Positions 54,232 through 64,000 of a stretch of DNA of 64,000 nucleotides are shown here, piece after piece. The notes below the pieces were generated by a model that worked only from the letters and a program-made list of their open reading frames with translations, was not told the origin of the DNA and did no database searches. Each line of letters begins with the position of its first letter. The first letter of the stretch is position 1. The position numbers and the translations under genes are program-made. The DNA comes from Sulfuricurvum sp. (lineage in GTDB: Bacteria > Campylobacterota > Campylobacteria > Campylobacterales > Sulfurimonadaceae), in contig JAUYRN010000027.1 in assembly GCA_030696775.1 (NCBI GenBank), forward strand, positions 124,001 to 188,000. The letters are read 5' to 3'.

Positions 54232-54872
54232 TGGTGAACCGATTAAAAAGTATTTTTCTTTTTTCACATCTGAGCGAAACGGATTTAATTCATTTAGCCT
54301 CTATCGTAAAACTGAGATCCTTTAATAATGGTGAAATCCTCTTTTATGAGGGGACTCAGTCGGATAAACTTTATATATTACTAGACGGTATCCTCAAAGG
54401 CTACAAAACAGATATGAAAGAAAACGAAATCGTACTACACTATTTTTATCCCGTTTCGTTAGTAGCAGAAATGGCTAATCTTCACCATATTCCATTTCCT
54501 GCAACCGCAGAATTTCAAACGGACGGGAGTATTTTGGAAATCGATTATCCTATTTTTGAGCGTGATTTTCTAAAAAATCCTACCGTATCCTTTGAATTGA
54601 TAAAATCGCTGACTCAAAAGCTCAAATACCTCGAAGATATTATTACCACACGGTTGGCACTGGATGCAACCTCCCGTGTGGCTAAATTCTTATATGAAAA
54701 TGGAGATATTTCCGATTCGACCAAGAGACACAAGATTGCAACAATTTTAGGACTTACCCCCGAAACACTCTCACGCTCTTTTAAAAAGATCAAAATTCTT
54801 GGACTCATCAGTGATGAGGGGAAAAACTTCACCATCTTGAATCGAGAGGGACTAAAAGAACTTTTTTCTTAA
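54201..54872 (+). CDS. Crp/Fnr-family transcriptional regulator
   Basis: The 223 residues comprise a cyclic-nucleotide-binding-like sensory domain (LFSHLSETDLIHLASIV, GEILFYEGTQSDKLYILLDGILKGYK), a dimerisation helix and a winged helix (HKIATILGLTPETLSRSFKKIKILGLI). The four N-terminal Cys that hold the iron-sulfur cluster of Fnr are absent, so it is more like a DNR/NssR-type NO or redox sensor. The ATG at 54201 has AGAAGGA upstream. A later ATG at 54231 (TAATG with the receptor stop) has no ribosome site. It probably acts on the FNR-type boxes in this window. Confidence 0.9.
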   Translation: MVSTNQFETLMVNRLKSIFLFSHLSETDLIHLASIVKLRSFNNGEILFYEGTQSDKLYILLDGILKGYKTDMKENEIVLHYFYPVSLVAEMANLHHIPFPATAEFQTDGSILEIDYPIFERDFLKNPTVSFELIKSLTQKLKYLEDIITTRLALDATSRVAKFLYENGDISDSTKRHKIATILGLTPETLSRSFKKIKILGLISDEGKNFTILNREGLKELFS

Positions 54873-54886
54873 AAACTTTTAAAAAT

Positions 54887-54929
54887 TTGATTTATATCAA
54901 TGAAGCTGTCTCCCCTTTTCAAGTACACT
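54887..54929 (+). promoter_or_regulatory. Class II FNR-type promoter of nirS
   Basis: TTGATTTATATCAA (54887-54900) is a perfect TTGAT-N4-ATCAA palindrome. TACACT at 54924-54929 is a fitting -10, with 30.5 bases from the box centre. The start would lie near 54936, giving a leader of about 65 bases before the nirS-like start. Confidence 0.75.
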
Positions 54930-55000
54930 AACTCAAGTAGGAACCATAAAGCTTTACGAACTATGCCCTATCCATATTTTACAAATGCAAGGAGTAACGA

Positions 55001-56641
55001 ATGAAAAAAATTCTTGGAACAGCCCTGGCGAGCGCTCTTTTTATGACTCTTCCACTAATGGCTGGCGATTCGAAAATGGACGTCGCAAAAATGTTTGACA
55101 AAGAGTGTCAAGGGTGTCATGGACCCAATCACGAAGGTGGTGTAGGAAGTTCTCTTGACCCAAAAGCAATTGCTAAAAAAGGAGATTATTTTCTGCGAGA
55201 TACTATACTCAACGGCAGAGCCGGTACTGCAATGCCTGATTTTAAGAGTAAATTCACCAGTGATGATGCGGATAAAATGGTTCAATATCTCTTAAAATAT
55301 GAAGCCAAACAGTTGACAAAACTCACCATGGAAGATGTTGCTGCTACCCATCAAATCCTTGTGGATCGAGAAGAGTTGTATAAAAAATATCCGAAACCAA
55401 CGGATGTAAAAAGCGTTCAGGATATTGTGATTTTTACCGAGCGTGATGCCTCAAAAGTAGGATTTATCGATGGTACGACGAATAAAGTCCTCTCAAAGCA
55501 CAGCTCAGGTTTCGCGACTCACGTAACCGTAGTCAATAAACGTATCCCTCGCTACGTGTATAACATCAGTCGTGACGGATGGGTCAATATGTTTGATCTT
55601 AATGCCCCAGGACAACCAATGATCGCTAAAATCCGTGTCGGCAGTGACAGTCGCGGACTTGCCTGTACACCGGATGGTCGCTATCTCATGGCGGGTAACT
55701 ACGTTCCAGGCGGTGCCGTACTTTTGGATGCTATGACACTTAAACCGTTGAAAGTCTATGCGACCGATCAAGTCGAAGACATGGATGGCAAAATCGGTTC
55801 CTCTCGTGTTGCATCGATCGCCGACACTCCATACGGTCCGTATATTGCATTTGCACTTAAAGATGCAGGACACGTCTATATCGTCGATTACAGTAAACCT
55901 GATTTCCCTATCGTCGGAGATATTCCTAAAATCGGTAAAATCTTACATGATGCCTTCTTGAACGAGGGAGAAGAGGTAGGCCGCTACTACATGATAGCTT
56001 CTCAAGGAAGTGATGTAATGGGTATCGTCGATTTTAAAACCAAAACATTGACAGATAAAGTCTATACAGGACCGGGAAGCAAGCCGCATCCAGGACAAGG
56101 TTCAAGCTGGTACAATGAAAAGTTAGGCAAACAGCTTCATGCAACGGTCAACATGAACGTAGGCGATGTAACCGTTTGGGACAACCAATGGCATGTATTA
56201 AAACACACTAAAACAGCTGGCGGCGGACTATTTATTGGAACCAATGAACATACACCTTTTCTTTGGGCGGACAACGTTATCGGCGGAGAAGACAATTATA
56301 ATAAAATCCATCTAGTCAACAAAGAAACGTTGATGGTCGGACGCATTATCCAAGCGACCAAAGAGGGTAAAGTGCAGCTCATCGATCCGAATAATCTCAA
56401 AGTGATAAAAGAATGGAATATTGGTGCCGTCAAAAATGAAAAAGGCGAACTTATTGTCCCTCGATTACTGCATGGAGAACCTGCTGCTCACGGGGAACAT
56501 ACATATGTTTCGGATTGGACATGTGGACGAATATTAGTATTTGACGCAAAAACAGGTGAATACATTACCCAAATTACTGGGCTAACAACACCAACATTTA
56601 CTTATTCTATTGAGCATCGCATGGATCTTCCAGGTGCGTAA
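55001..56641 (+). CDS. nirS: Cytochrome cd1 nitrite reductase-like protein
   Basis: The 546-residue periplasmic protein has a signal peptide (MKKILGTALASALFMTLPLMA), a class I cytochrome c domain with C36-QG-C39-H40 and GTAMPDFKSKFTSDDADKMVQYLL, and an eight-bladed propeller with d1-type motifs (ATHVTVVNKRIPRYVYNISRDG, SKPHPGQGSSW, GGGLFIGTNEH, TTPTFTYSIEH). It should reduce nitrite to NO, which norCB downstream then reduces. The segment aligned with the first catalytic His of Paracoccus NirS (ASHYRPEF) reads ADTPYGPYIAF, so the active site may differ, or it may be NirN-like. The promoter has a perfect FNR box. Confidence 0.82.
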   Translation: MKKILGTALASALFMTLPLMAGDSKMDVAKMFDKECQGCHGPNHEGGVGSSLDPKAIAKKGDYFLRDTILNGRAGTAMPDFKSKFTSDDADKMVQYLLKYEAKQLTKLTMEDVAATHQILVDREELYKKYPKPTDVKSVQDIVIFTERDASKVGFIDGTTNKVLSKHSSGFATHVTVVNKRIPRYVYNISRDGWVNMFDLNAPGQPMIAKIRVGSDSRGLACTPDGRYLMAGNYVPGGAVLLDAMTLKPLKVYATDQVEDMDGKIGSSRVASIADTPYGPYIAFALKDAGHVYIVDYSKPDFPIVGDIPKIGKILHDAFLNEGEEVGRYYMIASQGSDVMGIVDFKTKTLTDKVYTGPGSKPHPGQGSSWYNEKLGKQLHATVNMNVGDVTVWDNQWHVLKHTKTAGGGLFIGTNEHTPFLWADNVIGGEDNYNKIHLVNKETLMVGRIIQATKEGKVQLIDPNNLKVIKEWNIGAVKNEKGELIVPRLLHGEPAAHGEHTYVSDWTCGRILVFDAKTGEYITQITGLTTPTFTYSIEHRMDLPGA

Positions 56642-56674
56642 CGTATAGAAAATATAAAAAAAATTATTATTACT

Positions 56675-56700
56675 ATCCCTCCTTCTTCCGAGGGATTTTA
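56675..56700 (+). terminator. Rho-independent terminator after nirS
   Basis: ATCCCTC (56675-56681) and GAGGGAT (56690-56696) form a seven-base stem with an eight-base loop, followed by TTTTA. It lies 34 bp after the nirS stop and separates nirS from the nor operon. Confidence 0.65.
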
Positions 56701-56898
56701 CTCACCTTTTTTTCCTTAAAACTGACATAACGAATATAAATCCCCACTATTTTCTTCACACTATTTAGTTTTTAATCCCTTTTAATAGCTTTCCTATAAA
56801 CAACCGTTCATTTAATTACTACTTAAAGGTAGAATTAAAAACTATTCCGCTAATATTACAATTACTACCCTATGGTGGAATTAAAAATAGGAGTTAAA

Positions 56899-57345
56899 AT
56901 GTCTGAACGTATTACTAAAAATATGGCCAGAAATATTTACTTTGGCGGAGGTCTTTTTGCCATTTTGGTATTTACCGGGCTTACCTTTGATACCGTTAAG
57001 CAAATCCCGAAATTAAGTCATGATGACAAGATTACTGCGTCCGTTGCTCTTGGGAAAAAAGTATGGGAGAACAACAACTGTGTCGGTTGCCATACGATCA
57101 TGGGTGAAGGCGCCTATTATGCTCCGGAACTTGGAAACGCATTTCAACGTTTAGGCGGAGGGGATGAAGAAGTATTTAAAACCTATCTTGCCGGATGGAT
57201 GGCCGCACAGCCGATGGATATACCACATAGAAGAAAAATGCCTCAGTTTCATTTAACACCGGAACAAGTGACTAATCTTGCAGACTTTTTGATTTGGACA
57301 TCTCGTGTCAACAATCAAGAGTGGCCTCCAAATATCAAAGGATAA
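56899..57345 (+). CDS. norC: Nitric oxide reductase subunit C
   Basis: From the ATG at 56899 (AGGAG upstream) this is 148 residues with one N-terminal membrane anchor (about 12-32) and a periplasmic cytochrome c with C61-VG-C64-H65, then GEGAYYAPELGN and a distal Met in RRKMPQFHL. NorC passes electrons to NorB for NO reduction to N2O. An ATG at 56872 in frame would add nine residues in front of a poor site. norB follows after 9 bp. Confidence 0.96.
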   Translation: MSERITKNMARNIYFGGGLFAILVFTGLTFDTVKQIPKLSHDDKITASVALGKKVWENNNCVGCHTIMGEGAYYAPELGNAFQRLGGGDEEVFKTYLAGWMAAQPMDIPHRRKMPQFHLTPEQVTNLADFLIWTSRVNNQEWPPNIKG

Positions 57346-58736
<1,391 letters not shown>

Positions 58737-58737
<1 letters not shown>

Positions 58738-60503
58738 TGGATGAAAAAGTCGGTAAATTTTGGGATCACTATGTCACGAAAAAAGCGTCTCGTCTTTTTA
58801 AAGAAGAAGAGGTTGTTTTTACGGACATTGCCAAAGGGTTAAAAATCTTTTATCACCTCTTAGGAGGTGAAAAGGGCAAAGAACTTCATATTACCGATAA
58901 AAGATCGATCAAAACGTCACGAACACTGCTAGAGAAATTTTCAGGAACCGGTAAAACTTTTTTCCTTGCATGGCAAGATGAGAAAGGAATTTACCTCCCT
59001 GCAACGTTGGCGTATTTCCCCCTTAAAGCGCATAATGAGATGCACTATTATTGGTTGATTGCCATGCTTGCAAACGTGAATATCAAACGTAAAAACAATA
59101 CTCACGAGAATACCAATGCACTCAATGGTCTCATCGAAAAGTATATTGGATTTCATGAATTTTATACGTATGCACATCACTATTTACGCGAACACTATCC
59201 TGAATTATCCACAATTGAACCTTCCATCGAAGGCTCATCAGCGGATAATTATCCCAATCCATTATGGATATACCCCTCCCTCTCTACTTCAAATAAACTC
59301 CTAGATAGCGGTGATGAAGAGGAAGCTCTCCGACAAAACGATGAGCCTCGGACGAGTGAAACCTTGCAGATGAAGAAAAAAACCGAACAAATCGAAGATA
59401 AAAAAGAAACCGATGGGCTTCTCCTCTTTTTACCCGAATCAATAATGAGTCTGATGGAACAAGTGCGAGTTGATCGGCAGGAAAATGACAGTTATGATGA
59501 AGATGCTCTTTACAATGCCGAAGATTTAGAAGAGATAACTCTGGGTCAAAAAGATGCTAACCTCTCTGCACGAATCAAAATGGATTTGGATATTTCGGCT
59601 AACAGTGTTGAAGAATATCCTCTGGGCAAAGGGCATTTTATCGATGAGTGGGACTATAAAAAAGAGGTCTATCTCAAAAACTATGTCTGTATAAAACCCA
59701 TTATTTCGCTCCACACACAGCCCATCGAATTACCCAAACGACTGCAAAAAATGATGCGCCGTATTCAAAGTGAACTTGATTTGATGGAACTGGATCGGAT
59801 CAAAAGAGACAATCTCCCCTATGGCGATGAGATCAATATCGAGTCGTGGATCGATTACAAAGGGCATCAAAACCGTTCAAACCATCCACAGCGATTTTTC
59901 CAAACGTATGAGCGAAAGATACGCGATATGTCAACATTGATTTTGGCTGATGTTTCCCTTTCCACCGAGGCTGGGATCACGCAAGAAATCCGTGTCATTG
60001 ACATGATCCAAGATGCATTGATGGTGTTCTCCGAATCATTGCACCGTCTTCAAGACCGATTTGCCATCTATACCTTTTCATCGATCAAAAATACCAAAGT
60101 CAACTTTCACATCATCAAAAATTTCAAAGAAAAATACAGTGACGATGTTCGAGGACGAATTCATGCCATCAAACCCGGATATTACACCCGCATGGGGGCT
60201 GGAATACGCGAAAGTGCCAAGATTTTAGCCAAACAGCAAAGTGCCAATAAGCTCCTGCTGATTCTAAGTGACGGGAAACCCAATGATGTCGATCGCTACG
60301 ATGGGCGTTATGGAATCGAAGATACGAAAAAAGCGATTGAAGAAGTAAAGAAAAAGGGAATCACTCCGTTTTGTATCACGATTGATATCGATGCGAAAGA
60401 GTACCTCCCCTATCTTTTCGGTAGAAACTCGTATGCCGTGATCCGTGATGCCAAAAAACTCCCAAAAGTTTTACCCGAAATCTATATGAATTTAACCAAA
60501 TAA
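58737..60503 (+). CDS. norD: NorD-like von Willebrand factor A protein
   Basis: The 588-residue cytoplasmic protein ends with a VWA domain (about 390-588) whose MIDAS-type start is LILADVSLSTEAG (D-x-S-x-S), followed by YYTRMGAGIRESAKIL and LILSDGKPNDVDRYDGRYG. NorD with NorQ is needed for assembly or activation of NorCB, probably inserting the non-haem iron. The N-terminal 300 residues are variable and acidic. It is coupled to norB and followed by norQ after 12 bp. Confidence 0.92.
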
Positions 60504-60515
60504 AGGAGAACCATT

Positions 60516-61307
60516 ATGTCAAAAACGTACTATTTACCCCAAGGTAACGAAGTTGAGCTTTTCAAAGCGGCTGCGGGGATGAACCTCCCTATTTTAATCA
60601 AAGGACCGACAGGATGCGGAAAAACACGGTTTGTCGAAGCGATGGGGGAAGAGCTGGGTCGCGATGTTTATACTGTCGTTTGTCATGATGATCTCAGTGC
60701 CGCTGATTTGGTCGGTCGCCACCTTATCGATGAAAACGGCACGTATTGGCAAGACGGACCATTGACAAAGGCGGTGCGTAACGGTGGTATTTGCTATCTC
60801 GATGAGATTATCGAAGCGCGCAAAGATACGACGGTCGTTTTACATTCTCTTGCCGATTATCGCCGTGTTTTACCGATTGATCGTACCGGTGAAGTCATCA
60901 CTGCCCATCCTGATTTTATGCTCGTAGTATCGTACAATCCAGGGTATCAAAATGTTTTAAAAGGGATGAAACCCAGTACCAAACAACGCTTTATTTCACT
61001 GAGTTTTGATTATCCAAAAGCAGCCATTGAAAAAGAAATCATTATTAAAGAAAGTGGAGTAGAAAGTACTACAGCCCAAAAGCTTGTCGATATAGCCGGT
61101 GAAATCCGCCGACTAAGCGACAGCGATATTCAAGAAGCGGTATCAACACGATTACTCATTTATGCAGGTAAATTAATCACAAAAGGTTTTGACCCTTATC
61201 AAGCGTGTATGCATTCGATTGTCGAATCGCTCAGTGATGAAGAGGATGTCCTAGACGTGCTTGAAAAGCTAATATCACTCCATTTTACCAAAAGCTTACA
61301 TGTCTAA
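60516..61307 (+). CDS. norQ: NorQ/CbbQ-type AAA+ ATPase
   Basis: The 263-residue MoxR-group ATPase has Walker A GPTGCGKTRFV, Walker B GICYLDEI, sensor 1 VVSYNPGYQ and the CbbQ C-terminal part. It is the motor partner of NorD in the activation of nitric oxide reductase. An AAAGGAG ribosome site precedes the ATG. Its 3' end overlaps the norE-like gene by eight bases. Confidence 0.95.
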   Translation: MSKTYYLPQGNEVELFKAAAGMNLPILIKGPTGCGKTRFVEAMGEELGRDVYTVVCHDDLSAADLVGRHLIDENGTYWQDGPLTKAVRNGGICYLDEIIEARKDTTVVLHSLADYRRVLPIDRTGEVITAHPDFMLVVSYNPGYQNVLKGMKPSTKQRFISLSFDYPKAAIEKEIIIKESGVESTTAQKLVDIAGEIRRLSDSDIQEAVSTRLLIYAGKLITKGFDPYQACMHSIVESLSDEEDVLDVLEKLISLHFTKSLHV

Positions 61308-61899
61308 AATTCTTTCACAAAAAGAGCCCTATCCACCGGGTGATTTTGCCATTTGGATCATCGTCTACGTGGAGTTACTGACGTTTGGGTTATTGTTTGC
61401 AGGATACGCTTTTTCACGTAGAGTCAATCTGCAAATGTTTAATGATTCTCAACTTTTACTCAACCAAAGTATCGGATTTATAAATACACTTATTTTAATT
61501 ACAAGCAGTTTTTTTATCGTCAAAGCGGTTCAAAAAATCAAAAACATGACTCAAAGCAATGGTTATAAATCAAGTATCATTGCTTCAAAATGGCTTTTAG
61601 CTGCGATGCTTTTAGGGATTCTGTTTCTCGTTTTAAAGTTCACTGAGTTTTCTCATCTCTTTGCGCAGGGAATTACCCTCAGTACCAATACATTCTTTAT
61701 GTTTTATCTGCTGTTAACGATGTTTCATTTTATGCACGTCTCTTTGGGTGTCATTATTTTGTTCAATCTTTACCAAAAAACAAAAATTCATGGCTACAGT
61801 CCTGAGAATTGCAGAGGGCTTGAAACAGGCGCACTTTATTGGCATTTAGTGGATTTACTGTGGATTGTACTTTTCCCTTTAGTTTATATCCTGCGGTAG
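61300..61899 (+). CDS. norE: NorE-like cytochrome c oxidase subunit III family protein
   Basis: The 199 residues start PPGDFAIWIIVYVELLTFGLLF and contain five or so membrane helices with the COX3 motifs FHFMHVSLGVIILFNL and ALYWHLVDLLWIVLFPLVYI. NorE proteins assist NO reductase function or assembly without being strictly needed. It overlaps norQ and is followed by a small membrane protein gene. Confidence 0.9.
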   Translation: MSKILSQKEPYPPGDFAIWIIVYVELLTFGLLFAGYAFSRRVNLQMFNDSQLLLNQSIGFINTLILITSSFFIVKAVQKIKNMTQSNGYKSSIIASKWLLAAMLLGILFLVLKFTEFSHLFAQGITLSTNTFFMFYLLLTMFHFMHVSLGVIILFNLYQKTKIHGYSPENCRGLETGALYWHLVDLLWIVLFPLVYILR

Positions 61900-61910
61900 G
61901 AATGGTGACA

Positions 61911-62174
61911 ATGAAAAAGATTGCAGAACGTATTTGGATTATTTTAATAGTATTGTCTCTTTTTGCTTTTTTATTAGGATATTTAAAACTAATCAATACG
62001 CTTTTGGTGGGTATTTTATTACTAAGTACATTTTTAAAAGGGCAATTGATAAGTGATTATTTTATGGGTTTAAAAGAAGTTCAGTTTAAATACCGAGTCA
62101 TACCAACGCTTTGGTTAATACTTATTCTCTCTTTGATCGCGGTGGCGTATTATTTACCCCCATCCACGCTCTAA
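61911..62174 (+). CDS. Small membrane protein at norF position (COX4-like)
   Basis: From the ATG at 61911, which has AGGA upstream and lies 11 bp after norE, this gives 87 residues with three hydrophobic segments (WIILIVLSLFAFLLGYL, LLVGILLLSTFL, LWLILILSLIAVAYYL). Position and topology match NorF, or prokaryotic cytochrome c oxidase subunit IV-like proteins. The internal SDYFMGLKE segment resembles D-x-F-M-x-L-K of the COX4_pro family. Confidence 0.75.
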   Translation: MKKIAERIWIILIVLSLFAFLLGYLKLINTLLVGILLLSTFLKGQLISDYFMGLKEVQFKYRVIPTLWLILILSLIAVAYYLPPSTL

Positions 62175-62203
62175 TCTGCTCATCCTCAACGCCTAAAAAA
62201 TTG

Positions 62204-62209
62204 TATAAT
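62204..62209 (+). promoter_or_regulatory. -10 element upstream of the Rrf2-family gene
   Basis: A perfect TATAAT lies 22 bp upstream of the start codon, followed by the ribosome site AAGAAGGA. The short leader suggests that this regulator has its own promoter apart from the nor operon. Confidence 0.5.
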
Positions 62210-62230
62210 ACTGCTAAAGAAGGATAATAG

Positions 62231-62644
62231 ATGCATTTTTCAAAAACCGCCGAATACGCCATTCGCGTCCTTACCTACCTTCATCGCCATAATGAAACCA
62301 CTCATTCGGTTAACGAACTTCATCAAGCATTAAATCTACCCTATAAATACCTTACTAAAATGGTGACCGATCTCGTCAAAAAAGGGTTAGTAAACTCCTC
62401 TCGTGGTCGTGAAGGCGGAATTAACTTGGCAAAAGCTGCCGATTTCATCCATTTATCTGACATATTAGAAGCGATTGGTGAGCCTCTCGAATCGGATCGA
62501 TGTATTTTGGGATTTGAAAAATGTGATGCGTCCAACCCTTGCGCGTTACACGGTCAATGGGCCCCTCCAAAAGCGATGATTGAAGAGATGCTTACCGTTA
62601 CAACATTGGCTTCACTATTGCAAGATCAAGAGACTAAATTATAA
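62231..62644 (+). CDS. Rrf2-family iron-sulfur regulator (NsrR-like)
   Basis: The 137-residue protein has a winged helix (HFSKTAEYAIRVLTYLHRH, NELHQALNLPYKYLTKMVTDLVKKGLVNSSRGREGG) and three conserved Cys at 91, 98 and 104 (CILGFEKCDASNPC) for an iron-sulfur cluster. Glu8 takes the place of the Asp or Glu ligand known from NsrR and RsrR. NsrR proteins sense NO and repress detoxification genes. Directly after the nor genes, NO sensing is the natural guess, although IscR-type roles cannot be excluded. Confidence 0.9.
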   Translation: MHFSKTAEYAIRVLTYLHRHNETTHSVNELHQALNLPYKYLTKMVTDLVKKGLVNSSRGREGGINLAKAADFIHLSDILEAIGEPLESDRCILGFEKCDASNPCALHGQWAPPKAMIEEMLTVTTLASLLQDQETKL

Positions 62645-62764
62645 TACCAAACTAGAACCGTGTTCGAATCTGGTGACGATTTACGGCATAGAGTAATCGC
62701 CATGTAATCGTTTTCATCCATAATTATGATAGTCAATGGTGCAAGGCCATACCAAGGAGCGACT

Positions 62765-64000
62765 ATGCTGGATCAATTTGTGATGGAATCTGCACTCGGA
62801 GATATCGAAATCCTCCGAAAATATCTACTGGCAGCACGCGATGAAGTGAATAGTGAGTACCCAAGGTCACAGAGCTTATTGAATCTAAATCAGTATATGC
62901 TCTTACGAAAAAAAGATCAAACCCAACTGCAAGAAAAACTTTTTTCGCTCTCACTTTCCTCACTTGGGAGATCATTTGCCCATGTTGCCGCAAGCGTTGA
63001 TAGCCTTTATGATCAACTTAGCAGTTCACTGGGACGTGAACAAATCAGTCCAGAGCTCATGGCAGAATTTCATCATCTTTCAATCACAGAGGCGATTACA
63101 ATCGCGTCAAAAAACAGCAAAGCCATTTTTGGAGGAAAAGCAAGCTCCAAGCTCAGTCACCAAATTACCACCGTAATGGTAACCCTTCCATCCAATGCGG
63201 CAGAAAACAACGGTCTTTTAATCCATCAACTCGCAGAAGCCGGAGTGAGTGTATTTCGGATCAATACGGCGCATGATTCGATTCAGGTATGGCAAGCGAT
63301 GGCGGATGTGATCATCTCAATCAATGAGAATCTTCAGCCATCTGAAAAGATCAAAATTTTTGTCGATCTCGCCGGTCCAAAAATTAGAACCGGAAAAATA
63401 AGTGAAGTTGAAATCCCTCTTGAAATCGGCAGTAACAAACAAGAAAAAGAAATTTTCATTTATCACGGCGATACTGCTACAAAGGTAGAATGTACTGATG
63501 AAGTCACAATGGAAAAGATTTCCGCTCAAATAGCAGTCGATGGGAAATTTTTCAAAAAACTCAGGCTTAATAAGTCAATAAAAATCGTTGATGTAAACCA
63601 GAAAAAAGCGATCATTTCGTTGAGTCATATTGATGAAACATATGCACGCGGAATCATTAATAAAAAAGTTTTTATCGATAAAAAAACCAAACTCAGATGC
63701 GACGGTCATGAGGGTAAAGTGTACAATATCCAAAATCAAAAAGATCCTATACGCCTTTTTATCGGGGATCTTCTCATCATCACCGGAAATGAGATCGAAG
63801 GGAAATCTGCACAACTGGATGAAAACAAAAATCTGATTCCAGCCCTTATCAGCTGTACCGTCAAAGGGATAATCCGCACGATCCAAGCGGGGGAAAAAGT
63901 TTTCATAGATGATGGAAAAATAGGCTTAAGTGTTATCGAGAATCAAGGTGACGCGATACTCTGCCGTGTTGATATTTCAAAAGCGGGAGGGACTTTGCTA
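62765..64000 (+). CDS. Pyruvate kinase-like protein with N-terminal extension, 3' end outside window
   Basis: The first 412 residues are visible. A helical extension of about 140 residues without recognised motifs precedes a pyruvate-kinase-like region: TVMVTLPSNAAENNG, LAEAGVSVFRINTAHDS, IFVDLAGPKIRTG (the conserved PK strand), and a B-domain-like insert. The normal RLNFSHG reads RINTAHD. The frame is open at 64000, so the remaining catalytic motifs cannot be checked. AAGGAG precedes the ATG at 62765. It may be an atypical pyruvate kinase or a relative with another substrate. Confidence 0.8.
   Translation, partial: MLDQFVMESALGDIEILRKYLLAARDEVNSEYPRSQSLLNLNQYMLLRKKDQTQLQEKLFSLSLSSLGRSFAHVAASVDSLYDQLSSSLGREQISPELMAEFHHLSITEAITIASKNSKAIFGGKASSKLSHQITTVMVTLPSNAAENNGLLIHQLAEAGVSVFRINTAHDSIQVWQAMADVIISINENLQPSEKIKIFVDLAGPKIRTGKISEVEIPLEIGSNKQEKEIFIYHGDTATKVECTDEVTMEKISAQIAVDGKFFKKLRLNKSIKIVDVNQKKAIISLSHIDETYARGIINKKVFIDKKTKLRCDGHEGKVYNIQNQKDPIRLFIGDLLIITGNEIEGKSAQLDENKNLIPALISCTVKGIIRTIQAGEKVFIDDGKIGLSVIENQGDAILCRVDISKAGGTLL

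Noticed and set aside
56701-56898. FNR or NsrR operator upstream of norC
   Set aside because: No TTGAT-N4-ATCAA match and no clear NsrR palindrome are present. Only the near repeats GGTAGAATTAAAAA and GGTGGAATTAAAAA are visible, which may be chance in AT-rich DNA.
62662-62670. GTTCGAATC resembles a tRNA T-loop
   Set aside because: The flanking five bases on each side do not pair, and no acceptor, D or anticodon stem can be drawn around it.

Overview
The window looks like a chromosomal segment of a free-living, denitrifying member of the Campylobacterota, probably Sulfurimonadaceae such as Sulfuricurvum or Sulfurimonas. This is inferred from low-GC coding, a stand-alone PycB-type carboxylase subunit, HQWRQP-type histidine kinases, a FliK-like/FlhX pair, many two-component and c-di-GMP proteins, and a nirS-norCB module behind FNR-type promoters. 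No rRNA, tRNA, CRISPR array or intact insertion sequence was seen.

Left part (1-11200): the 5' part of pycB on the minus strand with a small His-rich repeat protein upstream, inorganic pyrophosphatase, a lytic-transglycosylase-like secreted protein, an operon of a receiver-PAS histidine kinase with FliK-like and FlhX flagellar export proteins, a CheY-like protein, an FmdE-like protein behind an apparent class II FNR promoter, a TIGR01777 epimerase-like protein, and a large sensor diguanylate cyclase.

Centre (11313-35419): a carbohydrate locus with two divergent operons. The minus operon encodes a sugar nucleotidyltransferase/degenerate phosphomannomutase fusion, two GH57 enzymes, a GalT-like transferase, two tandem glycogen synthases, branching enzyme, glucose-6-phosphate isomerase and a short alpha-glucan phosphorylase with Thr at the usual PLP-lysine position. 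The plus operon encodes the Entner-Doudoroff route (zwf, pgl, edd, eda), a 991-residue protein closely resembling the regulatory alpha subunit of eukaryotic phosphorylase kinase, and glucokinase. Together they describe a glycogen store feeding glucose-6-phosphate into the Entner-Doudoroff pathway. No separate glgC is visible, so the fusion and the GalT-like protein are the candidates for supplying the activated glucose.

Right-centre (35513-51666): an envelope and stress region. It holds a Gly-heptad lipoprotein, YfaZ-like and OmpA-like outer-membrane proteins that share a 27-bp upstream repeat, a lipoprotein with four beta repeats and an ice-binding (DUF3494) domain, a BON-domain operon with a 49-residue membrane protein, a 138-bp long inverted repeat, two transglutaminase-like proteins, a PsiD-like decarboxylase, a BLUF-like protein lacking key photochemical residues, two histidine kinases and an OmpR-type regulator.

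Right end (51965-64000): a denitrification region. A TonB-dependent receptor and a Crp/Fnr regulator form an operon behind an FNR-type box. It is followed by a nirS-like cd1 gene behind a perfect FNR box, then norC-norB-norD-norQ-norE and a small membrane protein, an Rrf2/NsrR-like regulator with three conserved Cys, and the start of a pyruvate-kinase-like gene that runs off the window.
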